Shown: positions 40,554 to 54,479, counted from the first letter of the stretch. The stretch: DNA of 64,000 nucleotides from Cololabis saira (GCF_033807715.1 NC_084599.1:34182750-34246749); one strand, 5' to 3'. Made by a program: numbers and translations. Notes: generated from the sequence alone by a model not told the origin.

Positions 40554-40632
<79 letters not shown>
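40554..40632. repeat. (AT)n microsatellite
   Basis: An AT array inside the hAT relic, between the transposase remnant and its probable right terminus. Confidence 0.95.
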
Positions 40633-40635
<3 letters not shown>

Positions 40636-40719
40636 GATGTTCTGGACCTTCGCTTGAGTACATTTTCTCTAAATGGAGCTCTTAAAGTTTATCCTGAACC
40701 CCTGCTAGTGGAAAAAGTA

Positions 40720-41990
40720 GTTCTTGGTTGGAGGGTGAAACAGGAATTATGAGATCCAATATCAATTGCACCAGACACTGGAATAACAAAAAACAAAAAA
40801 AGAAAAGTGATGACTGACGGACTACAGGCCTTTCAATAAGCTCTCTTTGTACTCACACCAACAATGATAAATATGCACACACTAAGATGTCACATTGATC
40901 TTGTAAAATCTGACACTCATGCCATCTGCATTTCCACTGCACTTAGTCGGTCAGATTTGTGCAAACACATGCATGTAGACTGCCTTGTTGTGAGAGACCG
41001 GCGTGGATCCTGACACCGTGGATCAGAAATAGCCCCTCATGCCCAGCGACTCACAGCTCCACATAAAGAGCTCTCTCTCCCTGTGGGACTTCAACATACT
41101 TCCAAGTTTGCCACTACAAACGTTTGGGGTATCAAGCAAGGAAGCTTTACTTTTCTCTGTGACACTTCCAATAGTTCTGCCGGACCGAGGCTGCCGGTAA
41201 GAGAGTTTCAATTTTACAGCATTTGATATACAGTATATAAACAAAAAGTGTAAGAAAAACCCAATTAAATATTCAAGCTCTACAGCATAACTGACTCTTT
41301 TTTTGTATTTGGTCCAATCAAGAGTTACTTATGAACTCATGAATGGATATTTGATTGAGAGAAAGAACTGAAACACGGGCAGAATAACAAGTTTCTCCAC
41401 AGTACCATGTTTCTCAGTCATTCTTTGTTAAATATTCACTGTTTTGGTCTCCTCTACTTTTAACTTCTTCTACTTTTTAAAAAAAATCTACTGTTTTGGC
41501 GCAATACATTGTTGCTCTACCGCTACATTTCTTTCCTTTTTGTTTGAATAGAAAGTTAAACATCATATTTCCTTGTCAAATGTGAGGATGGTGGCTTCTC
41601 AAATATCGCAATCTCTGGCATCAACAATAAAACTGAAGCCAGCGTAGCTGTGTGTGTCCCACAGGAATAATCAGGGAGAAACTTGATTGTCTTTAATTTG
41701 CCATATTTCCAGTGTTATATTTTATTTAGCGGTAGCTGAATAGAGCAGTCAGTGATCAGACACATTAGAAACAGGAAAATAAAACACAGTGAACTGATGT
41801 ATTGTAAAGGTTTGCCAGATGAGGGCAGTTTAATTATGAAAGAGCACAGTATGTTCATTTACAAAAATATTATCCTCAAAAGGAAACCGGTCTGCCTACA
41901 TGTTTCTTACCTCAGAGTTTTTTGCTAAAATAAAAATAAATATATAAACAGTTCAGGGTGCCAAACCAATTGTAGATAGTTATTTTTAAA
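40720..41990. other. unassigned intergenic sequence
   Basis: No gene recognised. A possible donor follows ggctgccg at 41201 but no supporting coding or acceptor signal was found. Confidence 0.35.
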
Positions 41991-42019
41991 ATGTAACTCT
42001 TGGCTTTTATATGTTTGGG

Positions 42020-42448
42020 TGGTCTGCTCCTCCTTATCTTTCTGAGCTCTTTCATAGTCACCGTCCTTGTAGCTCTGAGATCTGAAGATCAAATGATCTC
42101 AGTGGTTCCCATGGACTCCTCTCCAGTGACTCAGGGAGACGCAGCCTTTTCTGGTGCAGTTATGGACTCCCTCTTTCTGTGAGGTCTGCCAGAAATTTCA
42201 ATGATTTGAAATCTCTTTTTAAAAACTCATCTTTCAACTCCAGCCAGCACGACCAGGAGGCCAGTCCTTGCCTTTTTGCCTTTTTATTGTTTATTTTATT
42301 GACTTTGCTTACTGCAGTTATCTGTATTTTATGGTTTTATTTGGGTGTATCGTTATCCACCTCTACGGCACTTTGTTTGCCTTGTGAGATGTTAAAGCGC
42401 TTCATAAATAAAGTGTTGATTGATTGATTGGTTGATTGATTGAATTAT
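42020..42448 (+). mobile_element. LINE 3' end with (TTGA)n tail
   Basis: Two frames together carry a decayed LINE ORF2 C-terminus: TQGDAAFSGAVMDSLFL, then a frameshift to SARNFNDLKSLFKNSSFNSS. The 3' UTR ends ttaaagcgcttcataaataa followed by TTGA repeats, a typical fish LINE tail. The copy is 5'-truncated. Confidence 0.78.
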
Positions 42449-42829
42449 CCCCAAACCGCAGGGAGGATACAGAGACAAGCTAGAGATAAGCTAGAGAGCA
42501 TGACTCAAGAGTGGGTCCGCCTGGATGTTGCCGCCTGCAGCTTGAGTGATGCAGATTGTTTCAGCATGAGTAAGCTCTGAATAAAAGCATGAACACACCC
42601 AGGTGCGTGGCTGGGTTTGTGGGCTGTACTTTACACTGTTTGGAAGCTCTTTGTGAGCCCAAATCTTTGCTCCTTCTCACGTCTTAAATATTCTCTCTCC
42701 TGGATTCTCTTTTCATCTTAACCCTTACATTGCTTGGACTCTTCATGTGCATAGTAGTGAAACTTCTGGTCCTCGGAGATTGCTTATTTTTATTTGCTTT
42801 TGAATGGTCCAGCGCAGCATTATACTGTA

Positions 42830-43560
42830 TCTTATTTTATTGTTTTATTTTATTGTAGGCTTTGTCTCGAACACAACAAAACCCAATCAAATGAAAAGCA
42901 TCAAAATATAAAAAAAGCTAAACAATTTAACAGTCTCATTCAAAAATAAAACACACAGCAAAACAATGTGTTCGAGAGGGAACAGGAGGAAGCAGAACGC
43001 TTATTTAGTCCTGTCCCTTCCTCACAATATCATATCATATCATATCATATATAACCTATAAAAATTAAATAAAATTAAAAGAAAAGAAAAGAAAAAAAAA
43101 GAAACGAAAAGAAGGAAAAGACAAAATAACAAAAAATAAATACAACACAAACAACCAATAAGCAATATCAGTCATGATTGAACCGGTCTCCTACAATATC
43201 CTAAATTCAAAAGTCCAATCTCCCAGTCACCTCTACAATGATCCACGAACAGCCTTGAATGCAGGCAGTTATATTTGTATCGTATATGATCCATCCACAA
43301 TGAACAAAATAATAATCAAAGAAATACATATGTAAGGTAAATTACTTTCTTTAGAGGTCTCCATTTTTATACTTGTCAAGAATTGCTGTCTTGTATGTGT
43401 TTATAAACTCTATAGAGTTAGTGCTATGTTTGATTTCATCATCCAGACCATTCCACAAAGTTACCCCACAGACTGATACGCACATGGTTTTAAAAGTAGT
43501 GCGTACACCAAAAAGTTATCAAAAGTTATTGCGCCTCCTGCATTTCTCCCTGCAGGGCCA
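42830..43560 (-). mobile_element. LINE 3' end, antisense
   Basis: On the minus strand, 43360-43480 reads WNGLDDEIKHSTNSIEFINT then YKTAILDKYKNGD, a LINE ORF2 C-terminus. The remaining sequence toward 42830 is its 3' UTR with an ATATC tandem (43026-43050). 5'-truncated. Confidence 0.75.
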
Positions 43561-43569
43561 GCTCCATGA

Positions 43570-44740
43570 TTTTGGTGGCCCTAAAAAAGGTTTTGTTTGT
43601 GGCCTGAAAAACCCTCCAATCCCAAACATCAAACCACACACACTGTTTACAACTGAAAGAACATGATAATAGAGACGGAGAAACTGATCATCAACAAATC
43701 TCTTACATTATATGGAATAAGAAAAATATGTCTTGGCTATCATACGGAAAAGGTTTTGTGGAATATGTGTTCCAATCCAATTTGGGACCCTTTTCATCAT
43801 GTGGCCCCCCTTAGAAGTTGTGGCTCTTAACAACCACATAGACCACTTATGTGGGCCCTTCCTCCCTGGGTAGGAGCTTCAGGCATCTGAAACTGGTCAA
43901 AGGCCATGCTGAAGAGATAATGTCTCTCAGGTGACTTGCGAATGTTTCAACAATCCTCCGGCATTTAAGTACTCCCATGACTCAGCAGCTTGTAGATAGT
44001 TTGGTAATATTGCTTCGGCTCAGTGAAGTTTTATTCGTAGCTCACTTAAGCAGTTCAGTTGAGGTCTGGACTTTTGTTTTTTGACAATTTTGACGTAAAC
44101 CCTGATGTAAAAGCACACCTTCAGACAAGCTTTACTAGTTAGACAGACTATAATAATCTGGTATACAGAGGAGTTCGGTCTTTACTCAAGTGTGTTCAGG
44201 GCCGAACTGGGATAAAAAGTCCAGCCGGGAGTCATGCACTAGCTCAGGCCACCCCTACTCATACACTGCACACAGTATGCTCACACTTGAGCAGGTGCTG
44301 CACACAACCACAAGCCCATGCACACACATTACCAAAACCTCAATAATCAATATCAAATTTAAATGTAAACGCCATTAACACAAAACTATAAACCACCAAT
44401 CCAGCTTATTTTCTCTACCCCACTCATCAAGGGTTCAACGTAACAGTCACAACAGGAATATGAGTGATCAATGTTGAAATATGTTTGGGCAGAAACACTG
44501 AATCCATGTTGAAGCCTGGTCGGCGACAAACAGAATATGACTCAACATTGATAAGACAGTGGTATTAGAATTGGATGATTAATTGATGGTTGATCCACCA
44601 TCAATCGTTGACCTTAACTAAAAATCAACCTTTTTGACCATAATTCAACATTGAATTAAAATAATTTGCTATGTGGGCTATTAATGAGTTGTAACTGTAT
44701 TATTTTGCCTGTAATTCTTTTCAATGCCAGATTAATATAG
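43570..44740. other. unassigned intergenic sequence
   Basis: No gene or complete element recognised. The segment near 44202 (cagggccgaactggga) resembles a transposon terminus without a partner. Confidence 0.35.
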
Positions 44741-44759
44741 TAAATTCCTGCTGATATTT

Positions 44760-45090
44760 AGCTGCTACTGATACAAAAAGTAAATAAAAATAAGCAATTT
44801 GTTCGGCTTTTGGTCTATAAGATGGTGAAAAACTGTGAAAAATGTTGATCACTGCTCACCAAAGCCCAAGAAGACATCCTTATTTTGTACAAACCAACAG
44901 TCCACAAGCTCAAGATATTCAATTTACTGTCACGGACCAGAGAAAAACATAAAAATATTTATATTTAAGAAGCTGCAATCGGAGAATTTGGATGTTTTTT
45001 TTTTTTTTTTTAAAGACGATTAGTCGATTATTGAAATAGTTGGCCATTAATTCAGTAGACGATTAGTCGATTAATCATTACAGCTTTATT
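44760..45090. repeat. dispersed fish repeat ending in GATTAGTCGATTA motifs
   Basis: It contains ccaaagcccaagaagacatc, aagctcaagatattcaattt and gaagctgcaatcggagaat, then two gattagtcgatta motifs. I recognise this as a common fish interspersed repeat, probably a MITE, but cannot name it or set its left edge. Confidence 0.55.
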
Positions 45091-47660
45091 TTATATTAAC
45101 ATAATATTTCATACATAATTCAAACTTAAACCAACAACTTGTTTTTCTACTATAGATTCCCTTGTACCTATATGCTCTTCTGAGCTACAACCAGGCTGAG
45201 GTGACCCTGATATAAGGGGAACGAGTGTAATCATTACATCGAAAAACTAATCAATAGGACTGTTGCCAAATATTGGTATTCCGTTTATGTTTAACTGTTT
45301 AACCATTTAAGTGTCATACAGTAGGTAAATGTCACACATTCATTGCTCCTCAAATAAACCCAGTAACAGTTGAATGCAGATGCAACGAACCCTGTAGAAG
45401 ACAGTGTCCCATATGAGCACCAACTGTCACTCAAGTTGTCTGCCTGAGCTATCTAGCAAAAATTGGCACAATCCTTTTTTTCTGCTTCTATTATCTTATC
45501 ATTTTCTTGCATTTAGACTTTTATGTACTTCATTTCATAAACCAAATAAACATTCAGAAACGAAGCACCTATACTTAGCATTAATGTAGAATTCATCCAG
45601 CTCTTATTAAGGCTGTTCTTTTGACACTTTTGGATCGTTTCACCAAGTCAGTAACCTCCCTTTCAGAGAATTTATTTAGTGTAACTGCAGTTTATTAAGA
45701 AAGCACTCACTGCACTTGTTCTGTGTCATCAGATGGAAATCCGCTGCACTTGATTGGTTTTAGTAGTATGTAATAAAACCTGATTATGCAAAACCAGTCA
45801 CATCATAACCTTCTTCCCTACAAATACCATCTCTCTGCAATTCTGCTCTTATTTGATTTCTGTCACTGAAGGTGGGAAGATGAGACACATTGCCTCATAA
45901 TCTTGTTTGTGTCTCAACAGAGAAAGTGAGTGGGCTGTTATGAACGGTGTGCATGTGTGTGCTCAAGCAAAGTCTACCCCGGGGTAACACTGTGGTTGTG
46001 GGTGAATGAGTGACTATCAGGTTGTTGTGATTGTGGTTTTTGTTACACAGAACATAAAATGAGATTTTATATGGTGTTTATATGTCACCTTTGCAAGATG
46101 CGTGCAGAAGGTGTTTAAGAGTGACGTAGAAAGAGGTATAAAAGAAAGCAATGGTGCCAAGATGGCAAAGAGATCTTCAGCTCAACTCCCTCAGGCTCTT
46201 TGCTGTGGTCTCTAATACTTCCTGATGAATAACCGGATGCTAACATCTGGAGCTAATCTCTGTTTTTCACAAAATGCAACCACAAACCCCCAGAAGGCAG
46301 TACTTTGTTTTCTCCTGGCTGGTGTTTGTAACAAGTGACGTGTTTTTTAGGTAAAATGACTAATTAAATAGTTTCTAACCCCCTGTGAGATGCTATTTTT
46401 GCCTCCTTTGCACCTACGTAGTGCAGTTTTTGGGGTGGGTGGGTTGATTGTGTCGTGAGTGAGTACAGGATTATTATTTTGACTGTAATCTGTATGTGTC
46501 ATATAATCTAGTTTATGGATCTTTTATTGATGAAGTCAGGGATAAACAGTGGTTTTCTCACCTTTAGTCCAAGTCAATTCTGCTGTAAAGTTGGACATTA
46601 TAACATGGGAGTCAGGAGAGATTGACTTGCTTCTAGAGCCAGACCCCTAGTGGTCAGTCGATGAACTGCAACTTCTGTTACAGCTGCTTGTTCAATGATT
46701 GATGCCAAACTAGCCACAAGGCATACTGTAGTTTCATGGTGGTATACATAAACACTGGAAGGCAAACACTGGATTCCTGCTAAAGGAATACATTCATCTT
46801 TTTTCTTTTTCTTTTTTTTTAATTTCATAATCTGTGGTTGAAGATTTTTGATCTTTCACTGCCAAAAGTGGTAGACAAAAGTTCTTCTTTGGAGCCTTAG
46901 ACAAAACTTTCAAATGTTAAAACACAAACATTTAACTTAAACCCCTTTAAGAAAGACTGAGTTGCTGTTTGTTCAAATAAATATTTCTAAATATTTCTAT
47001 CTTAAACAGAAGGAATCAGCAGTGAAACTCTTGATATTTTCAATGTAACTTTTTTGCCAAACCTCATATCCTGTAAACCTCAAATCAAAGGCGTCTAAAT
47101 CTTTTTACAAGTTGTACTTTTTTCCCATAAATACATCTGATTGCACTTATTTTACATCAGTATCTGGATGATGTGTCCAGAGTGTTGTTCTGCTTTATGT
47201 TACGCTTGAGAAAAGGCAGGAGCAGCTCGGCTTTTAGGTCACATAGCCTGCAAGGAGACATTCGAGACAGATTTGATCTGCAAAAGCCATCACACTCTCT
47301 TGCCAGTGTTCGCAGCCCGTACTATGATCATGATGTTCATTAATGACAAAAACATGTTTACTGAAACAGAAGTTCATACCAGATAATTATTAAGAAAAAA
47401 AAACATTCAGGGTGAAACAAGAAAGTTGGTTTATATGTTTTTTTAAATGATTTATTCTGCTCAACAGGCCTTCTCTCGGTTCATATGTCAGCATGAGGAA
47501 TATTGACCGAGGGACTCATTCCAACAGAAATAAAGACATCCAGTTCAAGGACCTTCCACAAACACGAAAACACAGTGCTTGATAATATAAATTATTGATC
47601 AATGAACTGGAACATAATTATGAAATGCTTTGGCAAGGCATATCTACAGTTAGATCCAAA
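45091..47660. other. unassigned intergenic sequence
   Basis: No gene, RNA or element recognised; small ORFs only. Confidence 0.4.
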
Positions 47661-47669
47661 AGTATTATA

Positions 47670-48033
47670 CAGGACTGTCTCAGAAAATTAGAATATTGTG
47701 ATTTTCTGTAACGCAATTACAAAAACAAAAATGTCATACATTCTGGATTCATTACAAATCAACTGACATATTGCAAGCCTTTTATTATTTTAATATTGCT
47801 GATCATGGTTTACAGCTTAAGAAAACTCAAATATCCTATCTCAAAAAATTAGAATATTCTGGGAATCTTAATCTTAAACTGTAAGCCATCAGCTATATTA
47901 AAATAATAAAAGGCTTGCAATATTTCAGTTGATTTGTAATGAATCCAGAATGTATGACATTTTTGTTTTTTTAATTGCATTACAGAAAATAAAGAATTTT
48001 ATCACAATATTCTAATTTTCTGAGACAGTCCTG
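47670..48033. mobile_element. palindromic TA-target MITE, copy 1
   Basis: The ends caggactgtctcagaaaatt and ttctgagacagtcctg are perfect complements flanked by TA. The whole 364 bp folds on itself around aatattctgggaatcttaat. It is Tc1/mariner-like by target site. The transcript would be a ~170-bp hairpin. Confidence 0.9.
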
Positions 48034-48689
48034 TAATATTTTATCTTATTTTATAATTGCAGAGCTTTTATTTATTTTTTTGCTTTTTCCCCACTACCTC
48101 AATGAGATGAGACAAAACAATCAATATTGTCAAAGTGTAGACTTTCAGATTTAATTTAAGAGGTTTCACAAAAATGAGGCTCTTTCAAGGAAAGTAACTA
48201 AATTCGGACGATGAATTACCTGAGGATGAATGAGGCAGATAAAAGGTTTGGAGCTGATATCTGGTGTATCTGGTGCTGAGCTGGCATTTAAAGCTGCCTG
48301 ACTGGAGCTTATGAGCTTATTATGAAGTCCAAGGAGGTTTCAATGCAAGGCAGGGATGGTATATAGATGAAAACAATCCAACAAAACAAAAAGAAACAAC
48401 ATAAATTTACAGGCAAGATTGCAAAACCCACAGATGTGGCCAAATCCGCAGTTTTATGTAAACAAAAACCAAAAAAACAAACCTTTGGTGAGCTCAACAA
48501 CATCAGAAGATCTGGAGGAACACAGAGGAGAATTTAAGTGGATGATAACAATTCTTTCCTTGCTGATTAAAGACCTGTTTAAGAACATCAACATAAGTCA
48601 CAAAGACTTTGAAGAAGGAAACCATATCATTGTCAAAACCAACAATCAAGAAACGCCTTCTTGACTCCGAAGGATTTTCATCCAGGTAT

Positions 48690-49110
48690 TAAAATCTATG
48701 GTCATTCGTACAATAATAACTTCTGACATCATGAAAATTCAGGACCTCGGTCTCCCGGTGACATTGTACAATATTGTTAGTCCGAGCGTTTCAGGTCTCT
48801 GAAGGCTTGGACTAACAGATTTAAAAACAGTTTTTATCCAAAGGCTATAACAGTGCTTAACACCACAAAAACCTTTATTTATAAACCTCCATCTGTGTTA
48901 GAGTAATGACATGCAAGGGTCTCTGCAATCTACTGTTTTTTGTTTTGTCTCCTTAAACTGCGATGGTGTGTGTGTTTGTGTGGGTGGGTGTACAGTATGT
49001 AATCTTGTCATAAATGTGTCTTTTAAAGCTCTTCTGCATTTTAAGGGTTTGTACTGCCAATTTTGTTGTACTGGTACAATGACAATAAAGACAATACAAT
49101 TCAATTCAAG
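48690..49110 (+). mobile_element. LINE 3' end relic
   Basis: One frame reads NSFYPKAITVLNTTKTFIYK then a stop, the end of a LINE ORF. The element finishes with ggtacaatgacaataaagac and AATTC repeats, the usual tail of this type. The 5' limit is uncertain. Confidence 0.6.
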
Positions 49111-49299
49111 ATCTCACTTCTGTTTTCAGTTATACACCGTTTTGAGATCACTGTTGTTGAAACAACTTTTGAAATGCTCAGACCCTTAGAGATCACTAGG
49201 TCTAGAGTGTGTCCTCTTTAGTGCGTGGCCTCTTTTACATGCTGAGTCAGCCCAAAGTTATCCAGAGTGTTACTCAGGTCTTTAGTCCCTGGTCCTGGT

Positions 49300-50250
49300 C
49301 ATTGGAGGTGTTGAGAGGGTTGGAGGCAAATAAGGACCCCTCTTCTTGCCTCTGATGTCTCTCCTTTCCAAAGCTCAAATGGATGATGCAGGAAAGAATA
49401 TGTTGGAAGTGAATAATTTCACCCCTGACTTGTTAAAATTTAATCTATTTGCCTTAAAAAAGATGCCTGTGTTCCCCAAAAATGTTAAAATTATTAATAA
49501 ATGGGTTAGCACGTGCCAATAAAAGCCATTTATTCAGTACCAACAACCTGCTGAGTCTTTCCTCTCCTCCTCTGATGGGTGGTACAGGTCCACTGACGGA
49601 TACAGCTGCATTCAGCGAGCTCACTGTGTTTGATAATCCAATAAAATCCTGTTTCAGAACCTCCGATTGTTGCTTGGACACATCGTCTCACCCTGTATGC
49701 AGAAGGATGTTCGTCACAGATTGTTGACCATATCCTGGACTTTAGTGTTCTTACCGCTCATCCTTTGTACATCATTTACGGCAGAGTCTCCCACAATCGG
49801 AGCTTCAGGCCAAGCCTTTAGCGTTCCCTGTGGCCTTTTACATTTTAAAAGGTTTTCAGTCCTTGCCTTGCTGCTTTGGGATGGATGGTCAGCTGATAGA
49901 GATCCAGAGTCCTTCGATAGAGGAGCAAATCTGTTCTGCAGCAAAACCTCTTAAACAGTCAACACATCGTATAACATCTTGATTATTTCATTCTGGTGGT
50001 GTAGAAGGCTAAACTATAAAACGTCTTTTATCATCCAAAAATCTCTGGACCTAACTGTACATGCTGCTACCCATAAAGAGGGGACTGATAAAGCCTCATT
50101 CATTTTTATATGTATCAACCCTGAACACAATCTAGCCAGTATTTTCACAGTTCAGTGTTGCTCCACTTTTCTCTGTATTTGTTTTCTTTCTTCCCATTTG
50201 AGGAAGGCCACTCCTCCTCCCGGGGGAGCCTGAGCTGCAAGAACACAGTC
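49300..50250 (-). pseudogene. LINE ORF1 esterase-like (SGNH) relic
   Basis: Minus-strand frames carry LKAWPEAPIVGDSAVNDV (GDS of a GDSL/SGNH hydrolase) and, downstream in another frame, VSVSGPVPPIRGGEERLSRL then FINNFNIFGEHRHLF. This matches the esterase-type ORF1 of CR1/L2-like fish LINEs. The frames are broken by stops and shifts, so it is dead. Recognition is from memory of such ORF1 proteins. Confidence 0.65.
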
Positions 50251-50259
50251 TATGTTTTC

Positions 50260-53200
50260 AGATATCAAGAAATGTGCGTAGATGAATGAATAAGCTCCAG
50301 TAGGGGGGCAGACCAAGGGGTTTAGCCCTCATGTTGCATTGACTATGTCATCTAAAACACAATAAGTGGCTCTCCACTAATTTTCTTTCCCCATTTATTT
50401 CTGCCAGATAAATTAGAAAGACTAATGCAGGGTTTAATAATCGCTCTTAAGTGATTTCATGCAGCTGTCTTGAATCAGTTGTGATTGTGCAAAAACAAAG
50501 GTGAGAGCTGTTATCGTACTCTCATGAGAGATGCATTTAAAAGTGAGATTAAGTGAGAAGAGAGCTAGATATCAGCCTTTTAGGCCCTTTGCAGCTACAA
50601 GACTGGTGTTTGCATTAACTGATGAGTATTTTCACTAATAAGACTCACTGAATGAATTATGTAAGCCATGAGCAATACACTTTAGCACTTTAGGTGACCT
50701 CTTTTGAACCAAACAATCATTTAACGTTATCAACTCTTTAGACCAAATATTTGGTGTGTACAAAGTTTAGCATTGCTTGAGTGAATTGACCTCTGCCTGG
50801 TCCTGATGAATGAATGAGTTTCAGCCGGAGCTTCGTGTATTGGTCGCTCCCACTGCATGTTGTAGCTTTTAAATTATTTATTCTATTCAGCCAGTTGTAA
50901 AATGTAATAGTATCTCCATTCATTCTAAACTCAAACAACCCAATGACAAGGTGGTATGCAATGAAATGATTTTGCATGAACAGAAAGGATTTCAAAGGAC
51001 ATAATACAGCATATGACAACGTTGATTTTAATGACAGGAATTGTTGAAAGTGTTTGCCTTCTAGAGATTTTATTAGGATTAGGGAAAAACATTGGGAAAT
51101 TCTCAAAAGTTTCCTTTAAAACTATATAATATAAGCAGTGACCATGGCAAATAAGGAAATATTTACAGAACATCTACCTTATTTTCCTTGCTTAATTTCT
51201 TCTCCTTTAACAGAAAAACAACTGAAAATCCTCAAAGTCACAAAACCATAATTTAAACTTAGATTTTCCTGCAGACATTAAACCTTTTAATCTTCATGCT
51301 GGGGGTTCAGGAGTCGCTCCTCAACAGGGTCATTTAAAATGAAGAGATGACTTCATTCCCCTTCAGTGACATCATTCTAACCACTCTCCGAGCATGACAT
51401 CATCCTCTTGGTATGTAATCCCCTCGCATCCCCCGAGAGGATTCTTTGTGTGCTGCGTGAGTTAAAATATTCATGAGTGGGTTCCCCGGATGGAGCACAG
51501 AGACGTTTATGCTGCAGGGCATGGAGCTGTGTGTTACCTCCTTGTGTTGATGTGCTGCAAGGAGCTAAACTCATTTGATAATTTGATGATAGTCTAATAG
51601 TTCTGCAGTAATTTCCCCAACCAACCAATAGTGATACATGAAAATTAAAAGAAAATTCATTTAACCTGAAACCTAGCTGGTTAACAATTTTGATGATTTT
51701 GACAGATAGCTGGACTAAACAAGCACTGTAAGAGTAAATGTAAGGAAATTAGTACATTTTGCTCTATTTTCTGAATTTTAACCAAAGCAAACAACTCATT
51801 GATTTATTAGAGAAACTGCCCGGGAATTGCAAACTGCAAATGCTGAAATAGGCAGTGGGATGATTTAAAACAAATAAAACTACTTACTCTCTCTTGACAA
51901 CAACAGTAAAATTCTGCAGACACATCGATTTCTAACACATGTCACTCCACCTAATCATTGAACTCCGGATTCAAGTTAATGGTGCCTAGAGAGTGACTGT
52001 GGGATTTACACCCGGCCATCTAAACTCAGTCAAGTTCATGGTCCTTTAAGATCACTATGTTCATCGTAAGAATGACTTGAAGATACTGAGCACAAATTCA
52101 GACTGTTTTTTCCTCTGCGATTCGATGATGCTAGGATTCATCTACTCCAAAAACAACTCCTGAGACTTATAAATTACTAACACATCTATCGTGAAATTAC
52201 TTTGCACTGCTTTACTTGGTTCAGTTCAGTTTCCTTTCAGATGGTATCACTAGTTGAAATTGACTGGATTCAAGACTTTGAAGTTTCTGACTGTACTGAA
52301 GCTAAAATGTTGGTACATACTGTGGTTCTAGCTGAAAAAGGAAGTACTTGGCTGACACTGATAACCCTGCATACAATGTTATGAGAAATGTTGTTAGCCT
52401 GAGCTATTGATAATTATCCAAGTCAACACAGTAGTTACAGCTAGTTTTCATCAGCTTTCTAAGTACAACCTTATGAGTCGCATGCCATAAAACCATTTAT
52501 CATTTGTGACGGATTATTATTTTTTCGAACTCATGTAAAACATTTTTTACATCCTGTTATTGCTCTCATCAGAAGTGATGAAAGATTAATGAAACAGCAG
52601 GAAAAAACAATTCATGTTTCTGTTTGTGCAGCTGTTTTGTGTCTACAATCAGATGCACTGCGGTACTCTTTGGCAGACGGATGCCGAGCTACTTAAAAAA
52701 AAGAAAAAACAAAGAGTCAAATCCATCTCAGTAAAGATCACTGGGCTATAAAACTGATGTGATGCGCCTTCATCGTGACGCAAGTTCATTTGCAAATGAA
52801 TCTCCTCCCCTTCACGGAGGTAGTTTTATGTCGGCCCACAGTGACACATCTTATACGTCAGAAAGTCTGATCGTGCTGCAGCTTCTGTTTCACTCTGGCA
52901 CCCACAAGCGAACGACAATGTGTTTGGACCTGGAGCCACATTAAGTCCTCAGAGGCTGACTCCAATTTCAAACCTACATTTTCCAAAGTTGAAAGACATT
53001 TAAGGTTTCAAACTGGATGCAGATTCAATCAGTCTTAATTATTTTCCAAGTGAAATCTTTCAGAAAAATCAAAAAAATCACTAGGATATAGATTGATAAA
53101 AGGTTTTGGGCTCCTTAGTTTCACAAATTTCTTTTTTTTAATAATTTGGCGTTAAATTAATTTAGAATTTTGGACACAATTTGAATGAATTGGGTTTTGC

Positions 53201-53890
53201 ATTAATTATAGTGAATTGGACTGAATTGGAAAATTATTTGAATTTAATTAGATTTAATTTAATTTTCTAAAGTTTTTGAGTGCTTTCTGGTTAAACGGCG
53301 AGATTAGTTTGTTGTAAATCGGTGCTATAAAATTTAGACTAAAAAGCTAACTATACGTAATTGCTTCATTTGGCTCCTTTAAAAGAATGGGGCTGCTTTT
53401 TTCAAGTACTGCTTTAAAGAAAAAGGATGATCTTTCCGTTGATGAGATATGGCATATGTGCGCACAGAGAATTGTGTTTTATTATGCATAAATATGTGTA
53501 TAGCTTTATATGCTTATCTAAGAGTTCACTCTATGGTTACATATGGACGGTTAATTATCTCTTGAGCATATTCAGTAACTTCACTTATCTGTTGTGAATT
53601 AAGACCAAATCGTTTTTATTTTGAAGATAACTGCCATACTTGGCTACTTGTTGAATGCAGCATGTAGGCTACTCAAAGACAATGATTTATTAGTAAAATC
53701 TACACTCATATTTTATTTGCAGCCTACAAGACATATACAACATAACCCCCTTTTATACAGGATGTAATTTCATACTCGTATCTGTTTTTTTATGAGTGTA
53801 ATTTTCTTTTTCTTTCAATTTATGTTTCATTTAAGGATTAAAACTTGATATTTAAGTTCTATACTTGACTTGAGTAGGCCTACACTACAT
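50260..53890. other. unassigned intergenic sequence
   Basis: AT-rich, no gene, RNA or complete element recognised. Short ORFs show no known domain. Confidence 0.4.
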
Positions 53891-53896
53891 GAAAAC

Positions 53897-54411
53897 CAGA
53901 GGTATCAAGTAACGAAGTACAAATACTTCGTTACCTTACTTAAGTAGAAATTTTGGTTATCTATACTTCACTGGAGTAATTATTTTTCAGACGACTTTTT
54001 ACTTTTATTCCTTACATTTTCACGCAATTATCTATACTTTTTACTCCTTACATTTTAAAAACAACCTCGTTACTCTATTTCATTTCGGCCTTTAAAAAAA
54101 ACTATAGGCAACTAGTCATCATATCTCCTGCTCTCTGAAACACATGTTAATGCTCAATAGTACACATATATGGTTCTTTAAAATATTTGCATTATACTAA
54201 GATGCATTCATTATCAATGGCTTTTGTCCTTAATGGCTTTCCCCCCCCTTACATTACTTTTACTTTTATACTTTAAGTAGTTTTGAAACCAGTACTTTTA
54301 TACTTTTACTTGAGTAAAAAACTTGAGTTGATACTTCTACAGGAGTATTTTTAAACTCTAGTATCTATACTTCTACCTGAGTAATGAATGTTAATACTTT
54401 TGACACCTCTG
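53897..54411 (-). mobile_element. hAT MITE family A, copy 3 (inverted)
   Basis: Inverted copy of the family at 7373 and 18205, with internal deletions (515 bp). The duplication ATGAAAAC is perfect on both sides. It lies about 70 bp upstream of the candidate lepr promoter/first exon. Confidence 0.94.
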
Positions 54412-54479
54412 ATGAAAACACTAATATTGTAAGAGTTATTGTAGCTGAACCGTGGGTGGCATAATTCCCGGAGGTGTCA

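Larger units (their letters stand above)
39360..40708 (+). mobile_element. internally deleted hAT element (approximate ends)
   Basis: The left end cagtgattcttaaccataggg with gggccgcgg repeats is typical of a hAT terminus. The likely right end is atcctgaacccctg near 40706. Target flanks do not match clearly. It contains transposase traces (39900-40260) and an AT array. Confidence 0.6.

Noticed and set aside
41023..41244. Possible exon ending at gtaagaga near 41202
   Set aside because: No acceptor partner, no coding similarity and low conservation cues; left unassigned.
44202..44240. CAGGGCCGAACTGGGA-like transposon end
   Set aside because: No matching opposite terminus or target duplication was found.
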